A DNA stretch of 64,000 nt. It comes from Isoetes taiwanensis. Its lineage: Eukaryota > Streptophyta > Lycopodiopsida > Isoetales > Isoetaceae. The notes under the pieces were generated by a model. It saw nothing but the letters and a program-made list of their open reading frames with translations, did no database searches and was not told where the DNA came from. The stretch lies in contig JAJEKV010000013.1 of the NCBI GenBank assembly GCA_021234155.1, positions 8,447,193-8,511,192 on the forward strand, read 5' to 3'. Made by a program: the position numbers and the translations under genes. Numbering within the stretch: position 1 is the first letter of the stretch; every line of letters begins with the position of its first letter. Of this stretch, positions 1 to 12,270 are shown piece after piece.

Positions 1-720
1 CCAATGAATCCATTGACCCAATTTCAATTAACTTCTAGATTATGATTGGCACTGATTTCCGACCATGTTGATGCTGGAAGCCCCATCAAATCATGCTGAT
101 TCGGGCTCCAATTAGACATATTACAGTCCGCTCTATTAGCCCAATAGACTTGGATGAATCAGCTCAAAAATTCTTCAAATTGCCAATGAATCCATTGAGC
201 CAATTTCAATTAACTTCTAGATTATGATTGGCCCTGATTTTCGACCATATTGATGCTAGAAGCCCCATCAAATCATGCTGATTCGGGCTCTAATTAGCCA
301 AACTACAGTCTGTTCTGTTATCCCGACATGCATGGATGAATCAGCTCAAAAATCCAATGAATTACTGGGCCAAAATCTAATTATCTGTTCACATTTAGAT
401 CATTATGGCCTTCCCAATAACTTTCAAAAAAAAGCCCCATGAGATTTGCTCATTTATGGGCTCAAATATCAGAGAAAATAGCCCACCATAGTCAAGGACT
501 GCAACAGAACAAACTTTCAAATCACATGACCAAAGCTTCATCATTTTCTAATTAACTTCATCCATATGCTCGACCACATTCTCCAAGCCCTTTGATCCAA
601 AAAGCCCCATCATATTTCTTCAATTATTGGCTGAATTATTCGCATTACAGGGCCTATTTTCAACAAAAAGAACTGTCGCAGACTGATATCCATCAAGAAC
701 AGCCCATCTCAGCTCAAAAT
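1..720. repeat. Tandem repeat, unit about 182 bp, decaying rightwards
   Basis: Two good copies (1-182 and 183-353) both begin with CCAATGAATCCATTGA and share the block AGCCCCATCAAATCATGCTG. A third diverged copy starts near 354. A fourth, recognisable mainly by AAAAGCCCCATCAT, lies around 541-720. The window begins inside or at the edge of the array, so its full length is unknown. No coding signal is credible here. The unit size is satellite-like, but it could also be a repeat internal to an old retroelement. Confidence 0.75.
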
Positions 721-1072
721 CGTTTTATGGTGCTTCCTTATATCCAGACTGGTTCACACCTTCTAAGCATTCACATGGGTCCATACTACCTTCTTTCAAT
801 CCCCAAGCAAACCCAATGCCCTCCAATGGGGAGAAATTATGGGATGAACAGAAAGCTATCAGGAAGAAATTACAGCAAGAAGGACCAAACAAGGGCAGCA
901 AAACCACATTCCTACTTGACGATGCAAAACCAAGTTGTTTGCAAAGAGATCCATATCTCTGTTTTAGCTCATAACTCCTTCTAACCAGGCCCAAAACTGA
1001 TTAAATCCCCTTTTCTTTTGGAAAAATTATCTTGAAGCTCTTGAATCCCCTCCATTAAATGCTACTGGCTGT

Positions 1073-1143
1073 CCCAGCAGCCGAGAACTATAACTCAACT
1101 CCATCCATCCCAGCAGCCGAGAACTATAACTCAACTCCATCCA
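1073..1143. repeat. Short tandem duplication, 36-bp unit
   Basis: The unit beginning CCCAGCAGCCGAGAACTATA occurs at 1073 and again at 1109, nearly identical. No gene is associated with it. Confidence 0.85.
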
Positions 1144-4069
1144 CGAATGAAAACCTTGCTGCACCTCCCCTGAATCCTTGGTGAAAGCTTCAACTATGGC
1201 AGCCCAATCCCTGCTGGATTACTCCGCTACCCAGCCAAAAGATGGCTCCTCCTAATGCTCTTGAGATGGCGAATCTATGGCTGGATGTATCATAAGGAAA
1301 AGATCCATAGAATAGGCAAGGATCGTGCAAGACACATGAAGGGAAAGCGATGCCCCGAAGGCGCCCAAGAGGAGCAGTCAAGGCTGCCCTCCTGCCAGTT
1401 ACCCGGTTCGGACATCGGGGATCCAGAACGCACATGACTGCCAATTTACAGCCAACAATAGGTTTTTAGCAGTCACTAGCATATTCTAGGTATATCTTAG
1501 CATATACTTAGGATATGCCATAAACCCACATAAACAAGGGTTTGCCCCCCTAGGGGCAACCCAAAAAGAACCCTTTTAACTGATGAAATTAACCTTATCC
1601 AAGGACTTATGGCAGCACTGATAAGACCAATGCACAGAAGTGTCATGAAAAAAACCGGCTTGAACTAGTTAAACCTAGCACAAACATCAGCATTGGTCAA
1701 TCCCTATCTGGCCATACATGGACTTTTCAATCCAAGATGGTACCATAAATCCGGGGAAAACAGTTAACAATCAGTAACCAAAATACCATCGTCTCCAAAT
1801 AAAACTTCAAATTCCAGTAGATCAATAAGCCAAATAGACCATGGTTTTTAATATCTCACAAATAAAGTAAGACCATTACCACTATATGATCCAGCTTACC
1901 AAGTTACTTAAGTAGTTTATACATCACCTTGTGCATAGGATCACTATGCAAGGTATGCCCTCTCCATTACAAATAGAGAAAGACATTTCTAGAGAAATAT
2001 TTTCCCAAAGAACATTTATAATATAGTGCAATGGTATTGCAGTACATCATTATTGGGTTAATAAGTTACACATGTATCTTAATATGGGCCTAATATGGAT
2101 GCATAACCATTAGACTATTTTATCAAAGTATGTATTCCCTTTTCTTTTTTAAAAAAAATTCAGAATCACGTATCATGGCTCTCCATCATAATCAGAATTT
2201 CCAATAGGTCTGTTACAGGAGATTCAAGGCATCACACAACTTCATTATATGATGCTTGCACTATAATAAAATATAGCCAAACAAGATATATCATACAACT
2301 GCCAATATGATTTTTTCATTCATATATACTCGAAATAATACTTCAGTAGGAAACTTAGAAACAATTATTGTAGCACTACTAGAGGTGCTTTTTAGTCTGT
2401 TACAGCAGAATGAAGCATTCACCATATATCCATTTAAGAAGCTCGAACGTTAACGAGGAACAACCAAAAGAAAGGGAGTAAATCTTATGCATGCCTAAGA
2501 TAATTTTGGACAGCCAGCATTCAATGTCAAGGCTATGCTTTACTGCGATCATGGCAGCCCTATAAAAGAGTATCAGTTTACGCAGCCCTATGAAAGAGTA
2601 TCAGTTCACAAAAATTTATAACCAGACAGAGTACCTTGGTTTAGAAATAAAGAAAACCATCGGTAGAAAATTTATGTATTGGCCACAGCACTCTCAAGTG
2701 TGCAACAACTACCATTTTGATGCAATCATTTGAACTGCTTCAGATGCGCCAAGCTTCAGTCCCAATTTGGATGCCAACTCCTAAGAACTCCTAATACATT
2801 GGACAAAAGGGAAACATTAAGAGGAGAAGCCCGTACCTGCAGCCAATCAATACATCATTAGCCTGATAAGGGTAAAGATGCAAGGGCCAAAAGGTACCTT
2901 AGGCTTCTCGGTTATTAACCGATCACCTAATGTAATCCTTTTGCCCAAATATCAAAAAGAACTTAGAATACTTTGACATAAATCTTGACAAATGAGAGAG
3001 TAAACTAGATTCAAAAACAGAAATGACCAAGAAACAACCTTTCAGTTTATAGGCCAAGTCTGCCAAAAGCATATTGAAGCATCCAGCAATGATACGAGGG
3101 AACTATTGATAAAATAAATATATAGATTTATCTTCTTCCTAACCATCCGGCAATAACCTTAAAAAATCTTTTGCCTCAGAGCCTTGATGGATAGGCGGAT
3201 TCTCAACTCAAATACGAACTACTTTCCTTTATGAAAATGATCACTGCCATACCTGGTATATGTTGATTCTAGAAAGCTCATCATCCTTTAAGGCCGAAAA
3301 GGGATGCTTCCCCACGTACCACCTTTGGCCTCCATGTCCACAAATTTTAACTTATATATTCAAAAATCATTTTGAATAGAGTTGGAGAGCGGCCACCAGT
3401 ATCTCCACATATTTTAAAGACATGCTTTGCAAACCCCATGTCGTTTTAGCATCACCCGAATCATCACAAAGCACCGCTCAGACGAGTTAGAAACACCTAA
3501 TGGTGAACCCTAATCCCGCTTATCCCAAGGTTGGGTAGGTTCACCGCCTAAAACTATTTCATTGAGCCGCTTGGTCAGATTGAATGGGGGAGGTCATCTT
3601 ATAAAATAAGAGTTCCCACCTAATCAATTAATATTATTACCGTCGGGGAGCTCGATATAGTATCCGACCCAAATGAATACAATCATCATACAAAACTTAC
3701 GACTCATAGCTTCGGGCTACAACTCGAGGCAAGGGCAAAGAATCAACGTGTCCGCCATAAAGGCCGGAAGGTTTCAAGAAAGCTTGCAACTGAAAAATCT
3801 TACAAGTCCACAACCCTAACTACAGTCGAAAATAGCCAAGAGGCATTACTGAGGTTAAAATAATAACCCCAATATTGCATGACACAGCCTATATTTCCAT
3901 AAGGGTTGATAGGCTTACCATAGTGAAAAAGGCAAGATCCTTACTAAGAATATTCTCATATAATATATTCTTAAGCCAAGAACAACAAAGCAGCATTTAG
4001 ACTAGGGGAAAAAAATATGAGACCAGAGGTCAATTAGAAAATACTGTCAGCTTGGAACAAGCATGGAAT
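1144..4069. other. No gene recognised; AT-rich intergenic DNA
   Basis: About 2.9 kb with only short, compositionally unconvincing ORFs. I see no protein-family motif, tRNA or clear terminal repeats. Old transposon debris is possible but cannot be shown from the sequence alone. Confidence 0.6.
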
Positions 4070-4183
4070 AACCAATAGATAGGCTCTATCATCAGAGTAT
4101 GAAGTGCCAAAAATATTGGGCCATGTTTAAATATGTCAAAAGAGAGTAACTTAAGGTGCACAATTAAATAAATCATGCAAGCA
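4070..4183 (+). repeat. Direct repeat, copy 1 (about 114 bp)
   Basis: Starts AACCAATAGATAGGCTCTAT and ends at ATCATGCAAGCA. It is repeated with a few substitutions at 4415-4529. The two copies lie 345 bp apart. Confidence 0.85.
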
Positions 4184-4414
4184 ACTTAAGGTGCTTATAA
4201 CTGGACAATGGACAATGGAGTTAATTGATTCCAAACATATGCTTCCCCCTAGGGATACAAGAAGCACCACAACTGCAAATATATGTATCTATTATAAGGA
4301 CCTTTAAGGTCAAAGGTTAAAGAAGTCCAATTTATATTAAAGAGTCCCAGCACACCATAATTCAGTTAGTAAATAAATCCTAGTGTATTCCCATGGGAAA
4401 GTGGGCCATAGAAC

Positions 4415-4530
4415 AACCAATAGATAGGCTCTATCATCAGAGTAAGAAGCACCAAACATCTTGGGCCATGTTTTAAATTCGTCAAAAGAGAGTAACTTAA
4501 GGTGCACAACTAAATTAATCATGCAAGCAT

Positions 4531-4561
<31 letters not shown>
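4415..4561 (+). repeat. Direct repeat, copy 2, followed by a 27-nt poly(A)
   Basis: Second copy of the 114-bp repeat (4415-4529), followed after a few bases by an uninterrupted A run at 4535-4561. The A tail is absent after copy 1. A retroposed transcript is one explanation. Simple slippage of an A run beside a local duplication is another. Confidence 0.8.
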
Positions 4562-4566
<5 letters not shown>

Positions 4567-5926
4567 TAACATCTGTCAAACAGACTTTTTACCCTCTATA
4601 GTCTTTATCAAAGGCCATTTTAGGTCAATTTGCAGCCTTAGATCAAGAACAGGTGACATCTCAAACTAAGCCTTAAACTGGTTACTATTTTCATCCCACA
4701 AACTTTTTCCAACTTCCATTAATCAAATAATGTATCATTTTTACAAAATTAATCTCAGCCAAAAAACTTGAGAACCATAGAAAGGCAAGAGTACACCATT
4801 TAAGAATAATATCTTTCTGTCCACATATATCCAACTTGTTTACGCATTTCCTCCATGCTTTTGAATAGTGCTTAACCAAATACATTGGGAAAACAAATCA
4901 AGGAGCAAGAAATCCCGTTACCTGCAGTAAACCATAGGACAGTTAGCCTAAGAAGGGTAAAGCCCTAAGCACTAGCAGGTAAGCATTGGATTTCTTGGGC
5001 TTATCGCCCTTCACCTTGCTTGTTAACACATAAGCAAAGTAGCTAATCTACCATAAGTGCTGCTGAATGCATGCAGAAATAGCACATTTTACAGTTTCAA
5101 GGTTAACAAATACAAACCCTTGATCTGCTCTTAATACTTCTGAAACATACTTAAACTCTTGCAATAATAAATGGTAACCTCCTATCCAACACAAATTATA
5201 ATTTAGCCACCCTTATGGCTTAAGCTCAGCAATCATATCAGCTTATATCTGGGCTTATGTGCAGATACCCCTGCTTATCGTCCAGATCTACTACAAAAAG
5301 GTCATTCCTTATCTTAAAACAGATTCCGCCCTGCTAAACAGGTCATCTTAACATACTATACATTAAATCCTTTCCAATCAACCAGATCTTCCTATCTATA
5401 TCAATCAATCAGCTCTATAACCAAAAATCTACCATTAATTTCATAATTGTTATATATGAGCAGACTGTTTTTTCCACATCCAATATCTCCTAACATAATA
5501 TAATTTCATGTACTCAATCATTAGGTCTACCAGCATATCTTCTCTCTCTTACCCAATGGCCTTTCTACAAGATAAGTTTCTTCAAACTTCTTTTACCTTC
5601 TGTTTACCACCTCAATCAGCAGAGTACTCCATTAGAATTATGAATAACCACCCAAATCTTCTTATCGCCATATTAAATCCAAGCTACTTATAATAATCAG
5701 CTGATCCAGCACAAGTGCCTTGTAAATCCAGCTTTATCTAGGCAAGCTAATTATCCTCCTATTTTTTCTAAGATCCTCCCACACATTCATATATTCCGTT
5801 AACATCTATTAGATCTAGTAGGTCAATAACTCAGATCCATTACTTAGATGTGCTATTTAAGCAATTTATAATGAGTTGTATTCTCAAACAACTGAAATTA
5901 TCTTAATACTTTTGAACACACAATAA
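4562..5926. other. No gene recognised
   Basis: AT-rich sequence without a convincing ORF, RNA gene or repeat. Candidate exons belonging with the minus-strand ORF at 5.9-6.3 kb would lie here, but none can be recognised. Confidence 0.5.
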
Positions 5927-6283
5927 TCAAACCTGATTGGCTTGGTGTAGATTAGCCCCTTCTTGGATATTCTTCTTTGCTTTTTTGATAGGAGGAATGT
6001 ATTTGATGCTGGCCTCACCTCCATCTTCATGATCTTCAGCATTTCTAGAGTTTTCAGCACCTTCATGTGCTATATTGGCTAAATTCACACATTGAGCTTC
6101 CACCTGCCCTGATTTGATTATAGACGCAGCATTCAGCACCTCTACAGCTAGATCAGCTGCTGCAACTGGGATTACCACCTTCTTGTGATATTGAAACAAC
6201 TTCTTCTTCTGAGTAGACTTCAATTTCTCCTCCTCAATCTTCCTCCTGGTAGCCATATTGAGATCTCCTTTTTTCCGGCCCAT
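5927..6283 (-). CDS. Unassigned ORF or first exon, Lys-rich N-terminus
   Basis: A 118-codon open frame on the minus strand. The N-terminal third is highly basic: two Met codons (6283 and 6256) are followed by repeated Lys/Glu and a KKK cluster. An alanine/valine-rich helix follows, then an acidic stretch, then a second basic patch ending in QANQ. A plausible splice donor (CAG/GTTTGA) falls at 5933, just before the in-frame stop, so this may be a first coding exon. The basic-acidic-basic composition looks coding and nuclear rather than random. I do not recognise a family, and no partner exon was found downstream. It could be a transposon-encoded exon. Confidence 0.35.
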   Translation of the reverse strand: MGRKKGDLNMATRRKIEEEKLKSTQKKKLFQYHKKVVIPVAAADLAVEVLNAASIIKSGQVEAQCVNLANIAHEGAENSRNAEDHEDGGEASIKYIPPIKKAKKNIQEGANLHQANQV

Positions 6284-7252
6284 TCACTGATACAAAGATT
6301 TAATGAGCATAATTCAACCAGAACACCCTCATGGAAGAAGCACGATACACTTCTTTTTCTTGCTATCATCTTTTTATATTGGAATCCGGCAGTCCTTGTT
6401 ACCGTCTGTACTAACACTTAGGGCCATCTATATACCAGAACGATCCATCCACGCTTATGCCCTCTGCCGTAATCTACCCTATAGGAAATCTCCAATAACC
6501 CTAAATTCCATATAGTCGTAAGGGTTTTTAAACCATCACCACGTATAACTGTTTTTAACTTTTCCTTTTGTCCCAAGGACTTTTAACACTTTACACATTT
6601 TACCCTTATGCAATAATAGGTTTATCAACCCCCTTTACTTAATTGCTACAACCAGCACCATAAGTCATTAAGTCACAAATGTCAAACATTAGCATTATAA
6701 CTTCCAGAAAGTATTTAAAAAAAAAAAAAAAAAAAAAATTTGCAGAATTTACTCTACTTGCTTCTTGAAAAAATCCAGGATGATGGAAGAAAACTTACAG
6801 GTGATTCGCCGCACTCCGGAGCCAATGCCACGGCGAGGAGCTCCGGTGATGGAGCCCTCGATCATTTTGACGCCGGCCACCGATGGAGTTAACAAAAGTA
6901 AATGGAGGGGTCTGGCATCAGATAAATTTTGGTCGATGAATCATGAAGTTGTTAACTAGATGTTAAAACTTAACATAACAAAAATCAATGTGAAAGGGGG
7001 TTAAATGCTTAATTTAACTCTAACAATTTGTTAAAAGGTAACCCCTTCAATTTAACAAATTTCTTAACAAAAAACATGTGTGTTACTAGTTAACTTAAAT
7101 TTTCTTAGCAACAAATTTAACTCTATGGTGTGAAGGTACCCTAAATCACTAAGGATAAATACAAAGGTGTCATCGAAATAAACAAACGAATGCCTTTTAT
7201 TTTTTTTTTTAAAAAAGGCCACCTCAATATCACATGCTTTATTTTCCCGATG
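6284..7252. other. No gene recognised; A-run and AT-rich sequence
   Basis: Contains a poly(A) run near 6717-6738 and AT-rich sequence. A 64-codon ORF at 6765-6959 has no recognisable motif. Nothing further can be supported. Confidence 0.5.
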
Positions 7253-7320
7253 CTAAGTGGAGGTCATCTCCATGGACTTCATCACGGAACTTCCAAAAAT
7301 ACCAAGAGGCCATGATGTCT
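7253..7320 (+). mobile_element. Ty3/gypsy integrase remnant
   Basis: A short frame reads VEVISMDFITELPK and then PRGHD. This is the signature around the first catalytic Asp of plant Ty3/gypsy integrases (MDFITGLP type). Similarity stops by about 7320 and no neighbouring polyprotein segment is visible, so this is a relic. The same signature occurs intact in the chromovirus at about 24 kb. A G-rich tract (7445-7460) follows. Confidence 0.7.
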
Positions 7321-8308
7321 TAGAGTCGATTTCCATGAGCATAAAAATGCCTTCGACTTGGAAGCTATGGCGTAGCAAAACACGTTCCCATGTCCATCCT
7401 GACCCGGTCTTGGGCTTCCAAAGAAAGGGGGAATGGGGAAGGAAGGGGGGGGGGGAGGGAGGTGAATGGGGAGTGTACCTTCGGGGTGACTCTGATTAGG
7501 CTTTGCCGATGATCAATGGATACTCCACCACTCACAAAATGTTAAAAAACAATGCCGCCAATCTCGCTTCAATATGTAGCATAATAACAGGGGTTTTTTT
7601 TTGTGTTTTTGTACGCTTTTCACAAAGGTTTTCCTAAGATTTCATGGCGTATTCGAATGGATGTACTAATGCGTACATCTAGAGTGCGTCATTTCTTAGT
7701 CGTTGATTTAGCTTTTTTTTTCCAATGGTCCAACATCCAAGGGCTCACAACAAAAGTCCTCTTTTTTATTTTAGGGGCTGAACATGCAAGCCTCGTGGAT
7801 AGCATTTCAGGGCATTCTTGCAAAAAATTAATGTTCTTGTGATCAGAGTGGAAACAGATTTGGAGTGGAAGCGTATCTGAACAAGCATTTCATTTGGTTT
7901 GCATGTGTAGAAGAGCAGAAAGCTTTAGTGCTTTAGTGCAGAGGATGTGCTTTAGTGTTTCGACTTTAGGGTTCTGATAGGGTTTCAGGGCAGTGAAGAT
8001 GAAGAGTAAACAGTATCTAATTCTTCCTCGATCTAATCCTTCGATGGCTTGGGACAATCTCTGTCGGCAAAGCTAAAGTTAAACTCACTGCTTTCATTTT
8101 CTATCTTCCTACATTGGTCAGGCCCTACTTGTGATAACAGAAGATGCACATCTGACCAGTCTCCAGCAAAATAATGTAGTTCAGGTGCTAATATAGTGGC
8201 TCGAGAAGGAGTTAGCGATCTATTTTTACGAGAAACTCTTGCTCCGATAGCTTGACTTTGGCTCCTGCAAGCTGAGTAAATAATCATATCAGACCTTTAA
8301 AATTCCAC
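7321..8308. other. No gene recognised; poly-G and poly-T tracts
   Basis: Contains a run of about ten G near 7447 and T-rich stretches. ORFs here lack recognisable motifs. A fragment reading EHASLVD near 7780 resembles a PPR linker, but is too short to call. Confidence 0.45.
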
Positions 8309-9400
8309 AAAATCCTTGACGGCAGCTTTAGGGAAGGATTCGGCCTAACAATGGCTACATTTTCGGACATTTTGAAAGCATGTGTTAATATTGGTGCCAT
8401 AGATCAGGGCAGATGCATCCATGCGCATGTCATGGATTGTGGGTTCCAAGACGATGCTGTCATTGGTAATATGCTCGTTCATATGTATGCCAAATGTGGT
8501 ATTTTGGAGGAGGCACATAGAATCTTAAACAGATTAGCAAATCCAGATACAATGACATGGGGTGCAATGATATCGGGTATGCTCAATGCTGAAACGTTTT
8601 GATGGTCGTGCAATGTTTTGGAGATATGCAAAACGAAGGTGTCAACCAAGTGAAGTGACATTCCTTATCGCCCTTGCCGCATGCGACCATGCGAGCTTAG
8701 TGGATGAAGGACGAAAGACACTTCATATCTATGAGGGAGAACCATGGCATCATACCGGATACTCGTCACTACAGCTTGTATGATTGACATTCTCGGTCGA
8801 TCAGATATTTGCTTGAAGCAAATGAAGTTTACTCCGATGTATGAAACCGTAGATTATTTGTTTGGAGATCTTTGCTTACGTACTGTAGAACATATGGAAA
8901 TGTGAAGCTAGGCCAAGAGTGCTTTGATCAAGTCATTGAACCGGATTTACATTTACACGATGCAAGTGGCTATGTTCTTATGTCGCATTTACTCGATCTT
9001 TGGTATGGTAAAAGATGCCGAAAAATTGAAGAACTAAGGTTTCATGCACATGATTGGAAGAAACCCGCCAAGGCATGGATAGAGGTTAATAATAAGGTGC
9101 ATGAGTTTATTGTTGGTGATAAAAGTCACCCCGAGAGTGATAAAATATCTAACATCTTGAAAATGTTAAGTAATAAAATAAAAGAGGCTGGTTATACACC
9201 AAAGCTTAACATGGTATTGCAAAGAAATGACGATGAAGAAAAAGAAGATGCTTTGTGCTGACAAAGTCGCAGAAGTTAGTCAGAGCTTATGGGCTTGTCA
9301 AGACGCCTCCGTGTACTCTTATACGAGCCACGAAAAAATCTTCGAGTGTGCATGGATTGTCATATTGGAGCAGAAAACAAGTCCGGCGAAGATGCGAGAG
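8309..9400 (+). pseudogene. PPR-E-DYW organellar RNA-editing factor, frameshifted relic
   Basis: The first segment (about 8309-8602) encodes PLS-type PPR repeats with ATFSDILKAC, LVHMYAKCG and TWGAMISG motifs. The second (about 8640-8783) has VTFLIALAACDHASLVDEG. The third (8872-9261) covers the E/E+ region through HEFIVGDKSHPESDKI. The DYW deaminase follows in two further frames, with YGLVKTPP and the zinc-site CMDCH (9349-9363). At least four frame changes or stops separate segments whose order matches a normal DYW protein. The catalytic HxE position reads KSQ, so the deaminase would be dead even if frames were restored. Intact relatives edit C to U in plastid or mitochondrial RNA; this copy should do nothing. 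The absence of introns fits the family. Confidence 0.88.
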
Positions 9401-9606
9401 CTCGGCCCAATATGGCGAGCACATTCGGCGGGGTTCAGCTTTTGCTTTTTTGTTCTTGTTTTTTTCTTGCGAAAGAGCCAGAGATCCGGCTCCAGGCCTT
9501 GCCTCTGCTCCACAGCTCTGCTCCAAGTACGCCCTTACCCTTGCTCTATGATCCTGAGCTCATTCATTTTCCAGGTTTTTTTTCCCCTTTCTGTCTACAG
9601 TGCTCC

Positions 9607-9688
9607 ACAAGTAATTTGTTTTTAGTTTCATTCACCTTTTGGGTTCGACAAGTGATTTGTTTTTAGTTTCATTCACCTTTTGGGTTCG
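9607..9688. repeat. Tandem duplication, 41-bp unit, two copies
   Basis: Copies at 9607-9647 and 9648-9688 differ at about one position and share the core TTTCATTCACCTTTTGGG. Confidence 0.9.
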
Positions 9689-11557
9689 GCTATGGACCTT
9701 TTGTGATTGCTGGAAAAAAGATCTAATACTTCAAGTATTTGAAAACTATAGCATCTCGACACTGATTATTATGATACCATATCATGGTTATTTTATTACC
9801 ATTTGATATATATATGTTGTTTCATATTGTGTCTGATGTATTATTACAGCATTTACCCACTAAACAACTGCAGGCGCTCCAACTTGGATATTTACAGGAA
9901 GCACATAGAAATAATCAACACAATGAAATTGATATTTTATATCACAAGGATTTGTATGTGGAAAGGCACAGATTATTTCATGCTTTTAGAAAGAAAATCA
10001 CAGGAGTTTTGCATGTTTTACATGTTTTTACGTATGCTTGCTTTTTTAGGGCCCGAAGGGTCCAAAAATTTTTTTAGTATAACAACCAACACATAACTAC
10101 CATTAACATTAATTAACACAACCATTGGGTCTAACACATTTAAATTAAAATCCCCCTTAGACGCCCTTTGGTTTGGGTGCATATTCACACGGGGGGTGAC
10201 GTAGGGCAGCGAGAGCTGTTGGATAGGCATATTCACCCCTTATTCCTTAATCTACACCGTACGTAAAGTTCCTCGTTTGTGGGGTATGCAAGTACAAAAT
10301 TTGTTATATTGTATAACAAGATTTACAAAATACTATAAGATTTGAACCAAAATACTATATGGTGTTAATCCATAGAGAAAACACACTCGGATAAAAAAAC
10401 AGAGGCATCAGCGGGACAAACTGATTTGGAAGCAAATGAATTTGAAATTGAAGGCGAATCCAATTTGTGTCTGATCAATTTTATCTATTTCCTGAGTCTT
10501 CATTGCTACCTATTTCAATCTCGGTCTAATCTACTTGAACTCCAAATGACTGTCAGATGATCAAGATCCAAATCTATATTCTGTATTATATATCAAGGAC
10601 AATCGAATTTTTTATGCTGTACGTTTTATTTGGTATTCATTCAATCTATTATTCAAACAAGTCCTTACATTTGCTTTATAAATGTCACGTATAAAATGTA
10701 AATTTTATGATGGTCTTGAATTGTAGAATGTGAACTTTATAATGGTCTTAATGTAGAATGTATGAATACAATATGCCACAAAAATCAAGGCCAAACCATC
10801 ACAGAAAACCCCTCCAAATGTACGAGAATGCTTTTAGGAAACCAATGAGAAATAATATGAAAAAGATAACGGAGTATTATTGGTCAATTTCCCAAAAAAA
10901 TTTATTTCCCAAAGGTTCAGAATTAATCGAAAACCTAATATCTTCGAATCCTTCGAAACCCTAATATAAGCCCTAGTAGTCCATCAGAGCTTCCTCTCCG
11001 TCATGTGCAAGATCACCTTGCTTCCTGGAGGTCTGGTAGGTCTCAAAGGTACTTTGCATTAGAATAATTTCTGCATTGAAACTTTGTTTGATGTAAAGAT
11101 GCTATTGTAAATATAAACTTGATATTTTGTTTGTCACCCAGATTGATGGAATTGTATGAGTAGGGTAATGTGTATCATGCCTTTCAAGACCAGATGGAGA
11201 AGGTGTTCTTTGACTATCTAGGTCCGTTGCAGGCATAGAATAAAGGGCGAGAGCTTTTTGAAAAGCATTGCTTTATTCCTAGTTTTGCTTTCAAGCTGGC
11301 TCCTGACACTGTTAATAATAGGACTTACCATTTTCTTGAACGATGTGCTTCCAGTGTGAATAGTCCTGTGGCATAATGCGTTCCCTGTTCTGAATAATCA
11401 TTTGCATTTAGTCTAAATCAAGCCTGAGAATGTCTCTTTAGCCCAGATTGATAAATCTGACTTTGTAGACAGAAAATTGCTAAGAGCATGCTTCCTTGGT
11501 CCTTTGTACCATTTCTTTTTTGGCTGTTTCCAAGGGGGTGATGCATTTCCCTTTGTA
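9689..11557. other. No gene recognised; AT-rich
   Basis: Overlapping ORFs at 9784-10096 carry no family motif. A short imperfect duplication (ATGGTCTT...GTAGAATGT) occurs at about 10690-10760. No RNA gene or clear transposon end was seen. Confidence 0.5.
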
Positions 11558-11815
11558 TCATATCCTATTTCACCCAGCCTATATAACGAAGTACAAAAGC
11601 ATAACGAAACACATCATCCATATCATCCATTTCTACATGAAATGGATCTTTATGCGTTTGTGTCATTCGGCTTTCCATAGTTTGCTTTGTATCATATCCG
11701 GTTTCATTCAGGCTATATAACGAAGTATAAAAGCAAATTGACGAAATAATACATCATCCATTTCTATATGAAATTGATATGCATTTGTATCTTTCCAGTT
11801 TTCCATAGCTTGCTA
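11558..11815. repeat. Imperfect tandem duplication, about 130 bp
   Basis: The blocks TATCATATCC, GCCTATATAACGAAGTA, CATCATCCATTTCTA and TTTCCATAG recur in the same order in 11558-11685 and 11690-11815. The second copy has small indels. Noncoding. Confidence 0.8.
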
Positions 11816-12270
11816 GAGTTTTCTTAAACGTATGGTAGTATTTCTGAAATTATTTTATGTTAAGCTTTTACATTTTCTGAAGGTAATATCAGATTGGTAA
11901 ATCCTATTTATGAGTATGCTCTAGGCATTGGAACGATTTGTTTCTTGTGGCGTATTTTTCTTAAGCTATACATGAAACGTTCTGGAGGAGCTAAAATAAC
12001 ATCTCTGGAGTTCACTTGTGTTTTAAAGCTGTAGCTTAAAACTTCGTTTATGTGATGTTCTGTGTTTTTCGCAGTTATGAAATTAAATATTGAGGATTTG
12101 TAAGTTGATCTATGCCAATCTGTGAGCCTGTTTGTAACATGAGCAATTTATTTAACTGATTGTTCTACTCATCCTTATGCCTCATTTTAAACTGATGTCG
12201 CCAGTCAAATTTAAGCTAAATGTAGATTTCTTCTAATTTCCACAATGTGAATGGTGTGCAAGTCATCTAA

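Noticed and set aside
592-1444. ORFs at 592-984, 725-994 (minus), 1190-1444 (minus) and 1255-1437
   Set aside because: They overlap each other or tandem repeats, and carry no family motif or plausible gene structure.
8033-8287. Minus-strand 84-codon ORF
   Set aside because: No motif, and it lies next to the start of the plus-strand PPR relic.
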